A DNA stretch of 64,000 nt from Fremontodendron californicum (taxonomy: Eukaryota > Streptophyta > Magnoliopsida > Malvales > Malvaceae), in NCBI GenBank assembly GCA_030761205.1, contig JAULJL010000035.1, forward strand, positions 11,674,001-11,738,000, given 5' to 3'. Under the pieces are notes generated by a model. The model ran no database searches. It worked only from the letters and a program-made list of their open reading frames with translations, and was not told the DNA's origin. Below are positions 30,312 to 43,335 of the stretch, in pieces. The translations under genes were made by a program, and so were the position numbers. How positions within the stretch are numbered: the first letter of the stretch is position 1; every line of letters begins with the position of its first letter.

Positions 30312-32162
30312 AGCTGAAAAAACTGCTCAGCCCCTCTCATATATGCCTTGGCCGAATGGCCTTCCTTCAAGAAGGAATGTAGTTATTTTTTTCTCCAGCC
30401 AATGTCTATCATTCAAGATGCCTTCTATGTAAAAATCCCACCATTAGATTAGAATAATCAACCCCTAAATATATGATGTCATGGAGATGGCGTCATAAAT
30501 AGGACGATAAATATGACATTATCCCCCTCCAACCATTGGTCCATGTGTCACAATTTCAAAGGCTTGATCAAGAAAAATAACTACCTTCCTCTTCACTTTT
30601 GGACCTTTGATCTAAAATATCAACAACATTCTTCCCATTATGGGCTTGGCTGATTGCCCTTTTAAAAATCCAGCCCAATCTCCAGTTTTTTAAAGGCCTT
30701 CTTCAGTTTCTTCGGTGAAATGACCTTTTTGATCCCCAAACCAAAATAAATGATAAACGGAATCCAAATTTTCTCTTTTTAATACTTCCTAAATAATAAA
30801 TAATTTAATTTTGAAAGTTTTCAAAAAAATTCGAGTCCATTTGCTATTTGTTTGGATTTTTTCTTCTAAAACTGCCCTTTTGTGCACCTAAACTTTCACC
30901 ATTTTTAAACGAGCTCCCAATCCAGATTTTTCTTCACCAATCTCTTCTAAATAATTTAAAAGTGTGATCTGAAAGTTTTTAGAATTTTTGGAGCTTATTT
31001 GCTATTTTTTCGAGATTTATCTGCTTGAATTTCTACATAGTGGGTCGGGGATTTGGCCATTTTGCAAACGAACTCTGAATCCAGATTTTTTTCGCCAATA
31101 TCTTTAAAATGATTTAAGAATGAGATCTGAAAATATTCAGAATTTTTGGAGCTCATTTGGTATTTTTTCGGGATTTATCTCTTTGAATTTCTGCATAGTG
31201 GACCCGGGATTTGGCTATTTTACAAACGAACTCCGAATTCGGATTTTCTTTCACCAATCTCTTCAAAATGATTTAAGAATGAGACCTGCAAGCTTTCAGA
31301 ATTTTTGGATCTCATTTGCTATTTTTCTCAAATTTTTCCAATTTTGCCCTTTTGCCTCCGAAGCCCAGTTTTGCTCAAAACAAGTCCGATTTTTAGATTT
31401 TCTTTTTATGGGCCTTTTTTACATATTGAATTGGAGCTGGTCCAAAAACACCAAATTTTTACGATCAAATTCCCTTCCATTTTGATTTTTCCTCTTTTCA
31501 ATATCGAGAATTTCCTCGTTTTTTCGTTTTTCCTCCAATCGGCTCTTTTCTCGAAATTTCTTCAAACTGAGCCTTAGGCTATCCTTTTTTAATCACTCCT
31601 GATCAATTAGGGGCTTTAGTCTTACCGAATCAGGCCATTTCTACAATTTTCCCTAATTTCACCAAAATCCACTAAAACCCTAATTCTCGTTTTTCTTCCA
31701 AATTGACTTTTCCTTCAGTTTTTCTGCCAAGTAGCTTCTCCATTAGCCGCAGTCAGTGCTTATCTTTCATTTGGAACCTTCAATTCTGACCAATTTGATC
31801 GTTTAAGCACTTTTCCCCAAATTTTCTGAACTATGGTTTCTTTTCTACTGAATCTCTGTAACCCAACTTTCAAACTCCATATCTTTCAATGTAGACCTCG
31901 AATTATCAAAATTATTTTACCATTTTTCAATTAAACTTCAAATCTTGATTTTGGAAGTGGGTTGACTTTTTCAATAGTTGACTTTTTAGGGTTGATTTTT
32001 TTGAGGTTGACTTTTTCAAATTTGACTTTTTATGTCTGCTTTCTTAAACTAAGTCACGGAATACCACTTGCAGGATGAGAAAAGTCTTTTTGGATTCTGA
32101 AACATCACTTTAGGAAGAAAACATACCTGATTTAGTGGTCCGGACAAAATTAGGTGTCTACA
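30312..32162 (-). mobile_element. Partial Tat/Ogre LTR inside element B
   Basis: The terminal ~1.85 kb of an LTR, ending GGTGTCTACA at 32162. It includes the ~155-bp tandem units (30890-31340) and the GTTGACTTTTT-rich stretch. Its other half is missing, and internal sequence of B lies on both sides. It looks like a former solo LTR or nested element whose left part was deleted together with B's gag region. Confidence 0.7.
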
Positions 32163-33796
32163 CTATGTTTGTCATGAATGCGACCTGGTGCTACCATGAC
32201 GCATGTAAGCAAATTAATGCATGTATATACAGAAACATCATGCTGACTATGTTTTTCATGAATTCGACCTGATGCCAACATGATGTACATAAAGAATGAA
32301 TAAATTCATACATGGGTATATACAGATAACGACCATGCATGTCATGAATGTATTCTACAATGAATGAGCATGCATGCTACGACTGTAACATGATGTCCAT
32401 AAGATGCATGTAAAGAATTCATAAATTAACACAAGGATATATACAAAGAATGACCATGTATATCACAAATGTATATAACAATGAATAACCATGCATGCTA
32501 GGACTATAACATGATGTCCAAAATGATACGTGTATAGAATAAATGAATTGACACAAAGGTATATTCAAAGAAATTAACCAATGATTACACAAAATTGGTG
32601 GGACCAAATTTTGATTATTCAAAAATCTCATTATGCAATATTTGCCTCTAAATTTAATCTATGATTTTTTTGAAACATGTTTTCTCCATGAAAAACCAAC
32701 ATATTATTTTTCAAAAGAATTTCAGGGTAGTGGATCCTACTATGGTACAATATCCAAATGTTCATTCAACACTACCGGTCTACAATTCTTATTCAACCAA
32801 TGAATGTTTATGAAATCATCAAATGAGATTATTATCACCATCCGTTTATTGCAAAGAATGAGATAAAAAATACAACCATAAATGTACATGCTCTATTCAC
32901 ATATGCATGAAACGTGCAAAATGCAAAATGTTTGAAAAAGAATTTTTATATTTTCAATTTCAAAAAGTTAGTGAACACTTGCCCCAAAAGTATCTGCTTA
33001 TTTAGGCATCACGATGCCTTCGGGGCGAGGTGTTATACTTATTATGGGCGATGTACATACATCTTTGCCCGGTTTAGTGCAAACTGTAAAATAAATAGCA
33101 AAAAGTCAGGAGTGTTCCTCCATGTGCCCTTGGCTTCGGTGCATCTAACAAAAATCCGGCATGGCTTCGCCTAGGTTCACTATATGAGGGTGAATCGATT
33201 CTAAAGGCCCCGAATTGCTCCTCACTGTCGCCGGTGAAGGCTAGTAAGGCACCCCAATAAAAGCAGGTTCAATTCATTAAAGTATATTTCCCTAACCGAT
33301 GCAGATTGTTAATCACGAAGGCTTAGGTAATTTAGTACTCCGAAAGTGTTTCACTAGCCTATACGGATTGTTAATCACGAAGGCTTAGTTACTTTGCTCC
33401 CACCTAAAAGGACGGAACCCGGGTATAGGGCTCATGATATACAAATGCACATGTAGTGTTTGAGGAGGAACAACAAACCTTTCACCACCTATTCTACACC
33501 CCTTATTCTAAATGCCCTAGCAATTTATTAAAAGAACATTCAAGAATAGTGTAACACATTAACCAACAAGCAATTATAATATACAATCATTAAATAACTA
33601 GAAAACAATAATAAAATGCATGTGAAAGAATATTAACATATTTAAAACATTTTATTATTTTCAAAATTCTCCTTTATTTTAAACAAATGTGGGAATTAAA
33701 ATTAAATACCGAATAAACCAACAAAAACCGAGACTTTGATAACACACGACTAATTCTAGGCCTGACTCTCTAATATCCCCAGTGGAGTCGCCAAGC
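32163..33796 (-). mobile_element. Element B, 5' untranslated region and primer-binding site
   Basis: Matches about 49190-50662 of element C: imperfect ATGCATGTCATGAATG-type repeats, then CACTTGCCCCAA and AGGCATCACGATGCC. It ends with the PBS complementary to 33776-33793 (minus strand TGGCGACTCCACTGGGGA), three bases before the LTR. For Ogre elements a tRNA-Arg primer has been described; I cannot confirm the match here. No ORF of interest; the gag region expected to its left is deleted. Confidence 0.7.
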
Positions 33797-35930
33797 TGTC
33801 TCAACCTAAAAAATAACAAGTCTCATCGCGAGACTTTATATTCGTTAAGCGTGACAATGGAAAACTAAGGAAAAGACGACTTAATTCCTCTTGAAATAAA
33901 ATGAGGGTTTGAAAATGACCTCGAAAAAGACATGAAGTCGCCACCAATCTTTTTTGGCTAGGTGTGATTGGCCACCTATTAAAACCGGTTTTGTAAAACA
34001 TTTTAAATTAATTAAAACATTTTCTAAAACCAATTTCAAGTCTGCATTTTTAAATCAGAGAAATCAAAGAAGCGGGTTCGGGACTCGGTTACGTGCGGGG
34101 AAGGATTAGCACCCCCAAAATGCCCGTATAAAATGGTACCTTGTTAATCATGTGTTATCTCAAGTCTCGGTAAAAAGTCGGTTTTAAATTTGATATTTCA
34201 AATTAATTCCCAATTTTAAGAAAAATAATTCCATTTTTAATTGAAAATGACTCGGAATTTATTAATTCAAAATTTTCCTACATTCCTTGAAAATTCGGCA
34301 AATATAGAAATTTTTATTTATTTAGAATTTTTTTTTGAATCATTCTCGTTTTAAGAAAGATATATAGTTATTAATGATAATTGATATGATATCCTCCCCG
34401 GTAACCCGGAAGAGAACACATGAATTATTTTAATTCAGGAGTAACTTTGTTTTATTTAAAATCATTATCTTTTAAAAAAAATGAATATGAACATGTGTGA
34501 CATAATATAATCTAAATGAAATGAATAACCTAAGAGACATAATATATTCTAAATTAAATGAATAACCTATGTTGCATAATATATTCTAAATGAAATGAAT
34601 AACCTATGTGACATAATATATTTTAAATGAAATGAATAACCTAAGTAACATAACATATTCTAAATGAAATGAAATATCCTAATATAATCAAAATGACATG
34701 AAATGAATATGAAACATAAAATAATATTATCATGAAATATGCATGAAAATAAAAATAGAAATAATAATGCATGAACATAGTATATGCTAAATAATGTGAC
34801 AAAAATTAAATTACTAAATAAAAAGCATAGGATAGCATGAAATATTCAAAACCATATAACAAACAATATAACATCATAAAACATAAATCAAAATGATAAC
34901 AATATCATAGAAATTATCATAGCAAAAATCACATATTATATAGTATGCATGAACATGGAAAATGCAATGCATGAAAGTGTATTTTTTCCTTTAAATATAG
35001 AAATCCACATAACTAAAAAGATATCCGACTACCTTAGGAAAAGACATCAAATTAAAATTTCTAAAATAAAATACTTTATGATTTGTTTGAAAATAAATTT
35101 GGAAACTCTTGGATGAAAATGAGCCATAGCCAAACCCTTCTTTTAAATAGCTCTAATTTCCTAAATTTGAAAACCCGAACTTGACCACCCTTGACTCGAG
35201 CTCTAGAAAATCATTTTTAAAGATTAAAATGGCCTAGAAACCAACCTAGGATAGTAGCTAAGGTTCCTAATTAACCCCCTTCAAATGCCTTAACCAAAAC
35301 TAACAATTGCTTTTCCCTTGAATTCAAATCTGACTCTACTGTCCAGTTTTAAAGCGTAATTTTTACCCTATTTTTAAAATTTCAAAAAAACTAAAAAAAA
35401 TACTGGAGACTGAGAACATGTAAAATTACACGGGAAAAAATGGCTTAATTTTTTTATTAAACATAACTTCCCGAAAAAATCAGGAAAGTCAGAACGTTGG
35501 GTGAAAAATTGTTTTGCCAAAACACATTTTTGCTTTTGATAAAATCACTTAAAAATCAAAGTAAAAATAGTGGAGACTCTCCTAAGGACCTACAAACAGT
35601 ATCTAAAACTACAAAAAATTTGAACAAAAATTGGCTAAGTAAAAAAAATCACAAACGTAGAATAATGAATTTGACAACTCTTTAATTTTCCACAAGTATG
35701 CTCAAGTGAGCATGACTTTGAGCCATTGATTGGCCTAAGTCATAAATCAAGTGGCATGACATGAGATGCATGAACATACAGCAAATTGAATGCATGAAAT
35801 GCATGATTTAAAACCTAAATGACATGGAAAATGCATGGCATAAAGAATATGGCCTAGACCTAACATGAACTTGCATGACAATAAATGCAACCTAGGTCTA
35901 AACATGTATGAAATGCATGGCAATGCTAAT
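33797..35930 (-). repeat. Element B 5' LTR, first part
   Basis: LTR beginning TGTCTCAACC on plus (LTR 3' end on minus). It is interrupted after CAATGCTAAT by complete element C and resumes at 55802. The joined LTR would be about 4.77 kb. Confidence 0.85.
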
Positions 35931-38900
35931 TGTCGCAACCTAAAAAATAACGAGTCTCATCACAAGACTTTATTATTCGTTAAGCGTGACATTAAAAAAA
36001 ACCGAGAAAAAGTCGACTTAATTCCTTTAGAAAAATGAAGGTTTTGAAAATGACCTTAAAAATGACATGGAGTCGCCACCAATCTTTTTTAGCTAGGTGT
36101 GATCGGCCACCTACTAAAACCGGTTTTATGAAATATTTTAAAATTAATTAAAACATTTTTAAAACCAATTTCAAGTCTGCGTTTTAAACCAGAGAAATCA
36201 AAGACACGGGTTCGGGACTCGGTTACGTGTTGGGAAGGATTAGAACCCCCACAACGCCCGTATAAAATGGTACCTTATTAATCGTGTATTATCTCAAGTC
36301 TCGGTAAAAAAGTCAGTTTTAAATTTAGTATTTCAAGTTAATTCCCAATTTAAAGAAAAATAATTCCATTTTTAATTGAAAATGATCCAGAATTTATAAA
36401 TTCAAAATTTTCCTATATTCCCCAACAAACGTGGCAAAATATAGAAATTTTTATTATTTTTGGAAAACTTTCCGAATCATTCTCATTTTTTTTTTCAAAG
36501 AAAGATATTCCTTTATTAATGATAATTGATGATATTCCGTCTAGCAAACCCGATAGAGGACTCATGAATTATTTTAACTCGGGAATATCTTTATTTTTTA
36601 TTGAAAAATCATTATCCTTTTGAAAACATTTTAAAAGATATGAATATGTATATGCATGACATAAATGAAATGACATAGCAAAATCTAAATAATATAATGC
36701 ATCCTAAATGATATAATTTAAATGCCTTAGCATATTCTAAATGAAATGTCCTAAGTTATATGACATATTCTAAATGAAATGAAATGACCTAGGTAACATA
36801 ATATATTCTATATGAAATGTAATATCCTAAGTCATGTGATATATTCTAAATGAAATGAAATGACATGATCTAGGTGACATAATATATTCTATATGAAATA
36901 AAATAACCTAGGTAACATAATATATTCTATATGAAATGACATAATTTAAATGACATGGCAAATATGGATGATATGGAATATAATTTAAATGACATGGAAT
37001 ATAAAATAATACTATCATATAATATGCATGGAAATAAAATGAAAATAATAATGCATGAACATGCTAAATAATATAACAAAAAAAAAATAATTAAATAAAA
37101 AGTATAGGATATCATGAAATATTCCAAATCATATAATAAACAATATAACATAACTCAATATCATAACAATATCATAGAAATTATCATAGCAAAAATCACA
37201 TATTATATAAAATGCATGAATATGAAAAATGCAATGCACGAAAATATATATTTTCCCTTTAATTAAGGAAATCCGTATATCTAAAAAGATATCCGGCTAC
37301 CTTAGGAAAATATGTCAAATTAAATTTTCTAAAACCAAAATACTTTGTGATTGTTTGAAAACAATTTGGAAAAGCTTAGGTTAAAAATAAAAAACTGGGT
37401 TAAACCTTTTTTTTTAAATGGCTTTAATTTCCTAACTTTAAAATCCCAGACTTGACTACCCTTAACCCGAGACTTAAAAATCATTTTTAGAGTTTAAAAA
37501 GGCTTAGAAACTACCCTAAGTCAGTAGCTAAACTTCCTAATCAGCTCCCTCTAAGTAACATAATGAAAACAGAAAAACGATTTTTCTTTAAATTCAATTA
37601 TGACTCCACTTTCCAGTTTTAATTCATGACTTTTTACCCTATTTTTAAAAATTCAAAAAATACTAAAAAAATACTGAAGACTCAGGACATGTAAAAATAC
37701 ACGTGAAAAAATCAGCTTAATTTTTTGATTAAAGATGAATGCCCAAAAAAATGGGAAAGTACTAGAACTGGGTGAAAAAACTGTTTTGCCAAAATACATT
37801 TTTGCCTTTGATAAAATCATTTAAAAATCAAAGTAAAAATATTTAAGACTCACAAACAGTAGCTAGGACTTTTTGAAAGTTAGATAAAAATTGGCTAAGT
37901 AAAAAAATCACAAAGGTAGAATAATCAATTTGACAAACTTTAATTTTCCACAAGTGTGCTCAAGAGAGCATGACTTTGAACCATTAATTGGCCTAAGTCA
38001 TTAGTCAAGTGGCATGAACATGAAATGCATGAAAAAACTATAGCAAATATGATGCATGAAATGCATGAGTTTAAACTTAAATGTCAAAAAAAATGCATGG
38101 CATCAATATAGTGACCTAGACCTAAATGAACTTGCATGGCATTTAATGCAACCTAGGTCTAAATGCATGGACATGCATGGCAAAATAAACCAAACCTAAT
38201 GACTAAAACATGCATGGCAATATCACAAACACAAGGCATGCTTAAACCAAAAACTCAACCAAATATCATGCAAACCTAACCTATCAACTAACATAGCAAA
38301 AATGCACACATAATGCTAGATAACACATGGAGTAGCCGAATGGCCTCAAGCTCCAACAAGCATGGCATTTTCACAAACACTTGGTATACTTAAACTAAAT
38401 ACTCAATCAAATGTCATACAAATGCAAACCTACCAACTAACATGGCAAAAATGCACATACAATGTAAAACACATGGAGTAGCCGAATGACCTCAAGCTCC
38501 AACAAGCATGGCATTTTCACAAACACTTGATATGTTAACATGCTCAACTAAAATATAATACTCAAATCATGCAAACACAAAGTAGAAATATTAAAACCAA
38601 ACAAGCATTTTCACAAACACTTGATATACTAACATGCTCAACTAAAATATAACACTCAAATCATGCAAACACAAAGTAAAGATATTAAAACCAAACAAGC
38701 ATTTTCACAAACACTTGATATACTAACATGCTCAATTAAAATATAACACTCAAATCATGCAAACACAAAATAGAGATACTAAAACCAAACAAGCATTTTC
38801 ACAAACACTTGATATACTAAATATAAAACATCAACAAATTTAAATATTATGAAAACAAAAAATAAAAAATGCAAGAACATGATATTTAAATCATAAATGG

Positions 38901-41045
38901 CAACAAACAAAGCAACCAAATTAAAACATAATTCAAATATATGAAGTAGAAGAACACTTAAAGAATCAAGATTAAAGAAAATAACATAAATAACATGATA
39001 AATTAAACAAAACAGCAATATTAAAAATAATATAGGCCATTCGGCCATGGTGAGGAAAATAAAATAAAAATGTAAGAAAACTTTGTTTAAGAAAAAGATG
39101 AAGAAAGAACTTAAAAGAAATATAAAAAACACTTATTTAAAAAGAAAACTCACCAAATAATAATGAAAATAGCAAAAACAAGAATGAAAAATCAAGAAAG
39201 TGCAAGAGTTGGTGCTCAAGAGCAACCTCAAGAAGCTATATTTCAAGCTTTATCTCTTCAAACTTTCCTTTCTTTTCTAAACTTTTTCTTTTTGCTTTCA
39301 ACCAAGGAGAGAAAAACTAAGCAAAACAAAGAGAAATCTGAAAAAAATGAAGTTTGAAAATGAATATTCTGGATCCCTCCCTAGTGCTGGCCGAACCCCC
39401 CCTAAAATGAACTAGGATGTTGTCATTTTGGTTCCAACCAACTTCCCATCCAATGGCTAGTAATTAAAGGTGAAAAATCATGAAATTATCACCCTTAGAT
39501 TAGCATATCAGTGTTCCATAATTACAGCTATTCAAGAATAATGTTGACACTCTCTCTTGGCCTATGTGGCTTAATCACAATGGTTTGATCAAAAAGAATC
39601 TCTAACTAACTCTTAATTCTTGGGCATTTGATTGAAAAAGCAGAAGCTTCCACCTTCCTTTGGGCCTTGGCAGGCCAGCACTTCTCTTTTCCAGCCCAAG
39701 TATGATTTTTTGAAAGATCAAAAGAAGCCCTTTTCGGTTGCTTGGGTGAAATGACCGTTTTGCCCCCCGGATGCAAATAAATGGCAAACGGACTCCAAAT
39801 TCAAATTTTATTTTTTTTAATACTTTCAAAATAATAAAATTTTGAATTTTGAAGGTTTTCAAAATTTTTTGAGTCCGTTTGCTTTTTATTTGGATTTTTT
39901 CTTCCAAAAATGCCCTTTCTTGCCCCCACATTTTACCATTTTTTAAACGAGCTCCAAATCAAGATTTTTCTTCACCAATCTCTTCAAAATAATTTAAAAG
40001 TGTGATCTGGAAGTTTTCATAACTTTTGGAGCTCATTTGGTATTTTTTCAGGATTTATCTGCTTGAATTACTACATAGGGGCTTAGGATTTGGCCATTTT
40101 GCAAACGAACTCCGAATCAAGATTTTCTTTCGCCAATCTTTTCCAAATAATTTAAAAATTATATTTACAAAATTTCAGAATTTTTGGAGTCCATTTGCTA
40201 TTTTTTCAGGATTTATCTTCTTGAATTATTGCATAGAAGGCCCGAGATTTGGCCATTTTGCAAACGAACTCCGAATCAAGATTTTATTTTGCCAATCTCT
40301 TTCAAATGATTTAAGAATGAGATTTGCAAATTTTTCAGAATTTTCGGAGTCCATTTGCTATTTTTCCCAAATTTTCCAATTATGCCATTTTGCCTCTTAA
40401 ACCCGGTTTTGCTCAAAACAAGTCCGATTTTCAGATTTTCTTCATGCTGAGCCTTGGGCTATCCCTTTTTAATCATTCCTCATCCATTGGGGGCTTTAGT
40501 CTTACCAAGTCGGGCCATTTCTGTAATTCTTCCCGATTTCACCGAAATCCACCAAAAATCCTAATTCTCGGTTTTCTTCCGGATTGACTTTTCTTTCAGT
40601 TTTTCTTTCAAGTGGCTTCTCCATTACCCGTAGTCAGTGCTTATCTTTCATTTGGAACCTTCAGTTTCGACCAATTTGATCGTTTAAGCACTTTTCCCCA
40701 ATTTTCTCGGATTAGGGTTTCTTTTCTACTAAATCTCTAAATCCCAATTTTTCGAACTCCATATCTTTCGATGTAGACCTCAGATTATCAAAATTCTTTC
40801 ACATTTTTTAATTGAGCTTCAAATCTTGATTTTGAAAGTGGGTTGACTTTATTAGTTGTTGACTTTTTGGGGTTGACTTTTTTTGGGGTTGACTTTTTCC
40901 AAGTTTGACTTTTTATGCTTGCCCTCTTAAAATAAGTCTCGGAGTACCACCTGTAGGATGAAAAAAGTCGTTTTACATTCTGAAACCTCAATTTAGGAAG
41001 AAAACATACCTGTTTTAGTGGTCTGGACAAAATTAGGTGTCTAGA
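35931..41045 (-). repeat. 3' LTR of element C
   Basis: A 5115-bp LTR, plus-strand TGTCGCAACC to GGTGTCTAGA, where the terminal dinucleotide has mutated (canonical GTCTACA). Inside are short ATATTCTA-ATGAAATG repeats (36690-36950), four ~90-bp units with CAAACACTTGATATACTAAC (38340-38820) and ~155-bp units (39940-40390). Confidence 0.88.
38340..38820. repeat. ~90-bp tandem units in LTR of C
   Basis: Repeated ACAAGCATTTTCACAAACAC, TTGATATACTAACATGCTCA and ATCATGCAAACACAAAGTAG, about 92 bp apart, four full or partial units. The same array is at 53075-53560 (5' LTR) and in shorter form at 6060-6310 (LTR A). Confidence 0.75.
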
Positions 41046-41454
41046 GTTGCCCCTCTTTGGCTATTGTTGAGAATCAGGAATCCGGCAAAGATAAACAAAC
41101 ACTAATTTTGTACGGTCAGTGAAATCACATGTGAAGGAAAGGGAAAGGGGTTTTCTTTTTCTTTTTTTCTTTTTTTTTTCATTTTTTCATTTTTTTCATT
41201 TTTTTCATTTTTCATTTTTCATTTTTCATTTTTTTCATTTTTTTTTCTTTTTTCTTTTTTCATTTCTTCATTTTTTTCTTTTTTCTTTTTTCATTTTTTT
41301 TGTTTGTAAAAAGCTATAAACTGAAGATTTTGTCCTTAAATTAAATTCCCTGACTAATCAAGCCTCTACCCTTCTTAAGGAAACGAATTCGATTTGCAAG
41401 AAAAGAAATGACCTCGACGATAGTCTTGGGGTCTTAACTTGTCTTGTTCTCAGC

Positions 41455-42935
41455 TGTGTTTAAATTTCTGGGTATCTTCTCCAGAAGCTTCGGCTATCAC
41501 CACCAAAGACTTTCTTTCCTTTTCAAAAAATTATAAAACTCTGGATATCTCCACAGAGGCTTCGGCTATCACTACCAAAGACTTTCTTACTGTTTAAAAT
41601 TTGTAAAAATTTTGGGTATCACCTCCAGAAACTTCAGCTATCACTACAAAAGACTTTCTCACTGTTTAAAATTTGTAAAAGTTCTTGGTATCACCTCCAG
41701 AAGCTTTAGCTATCACCACCGAAGACTTGTTCATTTTTTTAAAAAAAAACTTGTTAAAATTCTGGGTTCGGCAAGTTCAAAATAAAAGAAAGTACCTCGA
41801 CGGTGATCTCGGGGCTCGACTCATTTGAGAAGCAGAACGAGTTCGATTATACCTGAAAGCTTTAAGAGATGATGCAAATGCTTCATGATGCAAATGCAAA
41901 TGTCTTTAGTTGATGCAAATGCTTTTTGATGTAGATGCAAATGACTTAGACTGGTGCAAATTTTCTTGATGCAGATTCAAATAACTTAGATTGATGCAAA
42001 TGCTTCTTGATGTAAATGCAGATGTTGAATAGAATTTCGGGTATCTCCTCCAGAAGCTTCGGCTATCACCACCAAAGACTTGCTCATTTTCAAATCTGTA
42101 AAACCCTAGATATCTCCACAGAGAAAGATTTATCATTGGTCAAAAACCCTGGATATCTCCACCAGAGGCTTCAGCTATCACAACCGAAGACTTATTCACT
42201 TTTAAAATTTGTAAAATTCTGGATATCCACTCCAAAAACTTTGGCTATCACCACCAAAGGTTTGCTCATTGTAAAATTCTAGGTAACTCCTCCAGACGCT
42301 TCGACTATCACCACCAACGGTTTGCTTATTGTAAAATTCTGGGTAACTCCTCCAGACGCTTCGGCTATCACCATCAAAGGTTTGCTCATTGTAAAATTCT
42401 GGGTAACTCCTCCAGAAGAAGATTTCTCATTTTCAAACTTTATAAAACCCTGGATTTCTTCATCAGAGGCTTCAGCTATCACCACCGAAGACTTGTTCAC
42501 TTTTAAAATTTGTAAAATTCTGGGTATCACCTCCAGAAGCTTTGGCTATCACCACCAAAGGTTTTCTTATTGTAAAATTCTAGGTAACTCCTCCAGAAGA
42601 AGATTTCTCATTGTTCAAAATTATAAAACCCTGGATTTCTTCACCAGAGGCTTAAGCTATCACCACCGAAGACTTGTTTACTTTTAAAATTTGTAAAATT
42701 CTGGATATCTCCACAGAGGAAGATTTATCATTGGTCAAAAACCCTGGATATCTCCACCAGAGGCTTCAGCTATCACAACCGAAGACTTATAAAATTTGAA
42801 AAATTTTGGATATCCCCTCCAGAAACTTTGGCTATCACCACCAAAGGTTTGCTCATTGTAAAATTCTGGGTAACTCCTCCAAACGTTTCGGCTATCACCA
42901 CCAAAGGTTTGCTCATTGAAAAAAATTGTGTTGAA
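41455..42935. repeat. ~55-75-bp tandem array in C 3' region
   Basis: Roughly nineteen units built around CTGGGTATCTCCTCCAGAAG, CTTCGGCTATCACCACCAAAG and a T-rich joint. Variants include CTGGATATCTCCACAGAGG. The array is split by a GATGCAAAT block at 41865-42020. Open frames of up to 121 codons on either strand result from the repeat period and are not genes. Confidence 0.8.
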
Positions 42936-43335
42936 AATTATACCCAAAAGCTTTGAAAAATGATGCAGATGCACATGTCTTTAACAAGGTGCTCATGCTT
43001 CATGGTGCAAATGTAAATGGCTTGGATTGGTGTAAATGCTTCTTGATGCAAATGCAAATGGCTTGGATTGATGCCCATGTTTCATGATGCAGATGCCCCT
43101 ACTAATTGTGTTTATGTAACTGGTCTATGAATGGTGTAACTGCAATTACCACACAATAATGAAAATGCAATGATTCTAGAAATGATGCAATTGCTTGAGA
43201 TGACGCAAATGTGAATTTCATGAAGAATGTAAATGTAAAATGCAGATGCTTATGGAATAATGCCAATGCAAATACCCATGAATGATGCAAATGCTTGCCG
43301 ACACTATGCAGATGCAAAAGCTCGATAAAGAGATG
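41865..43335. repeat. GATGCAAAT tandem blocks in C
   Basis: Degenerate GATGCAAATGC / TTGATGCAAATG repeats at 41865-42020 and 42960-43330, flanking and interleaved with the TATCACCACC array. The same family is at 8615-8905 in element B. Confidence 0.7.

Noticed and set aside
42322..42687. 121-codon frame on plus and overlapping frames on minus
   Set aside because: Produced by a repeat period divisible by three. No protein motif.
41865..43335. Regularly spaced repeats suggestive of a CRISPR array
   Set aside because: Units are diverged head-to-tail repeats without constant-length unique spacers, in a plant retroelement. No cas genes.
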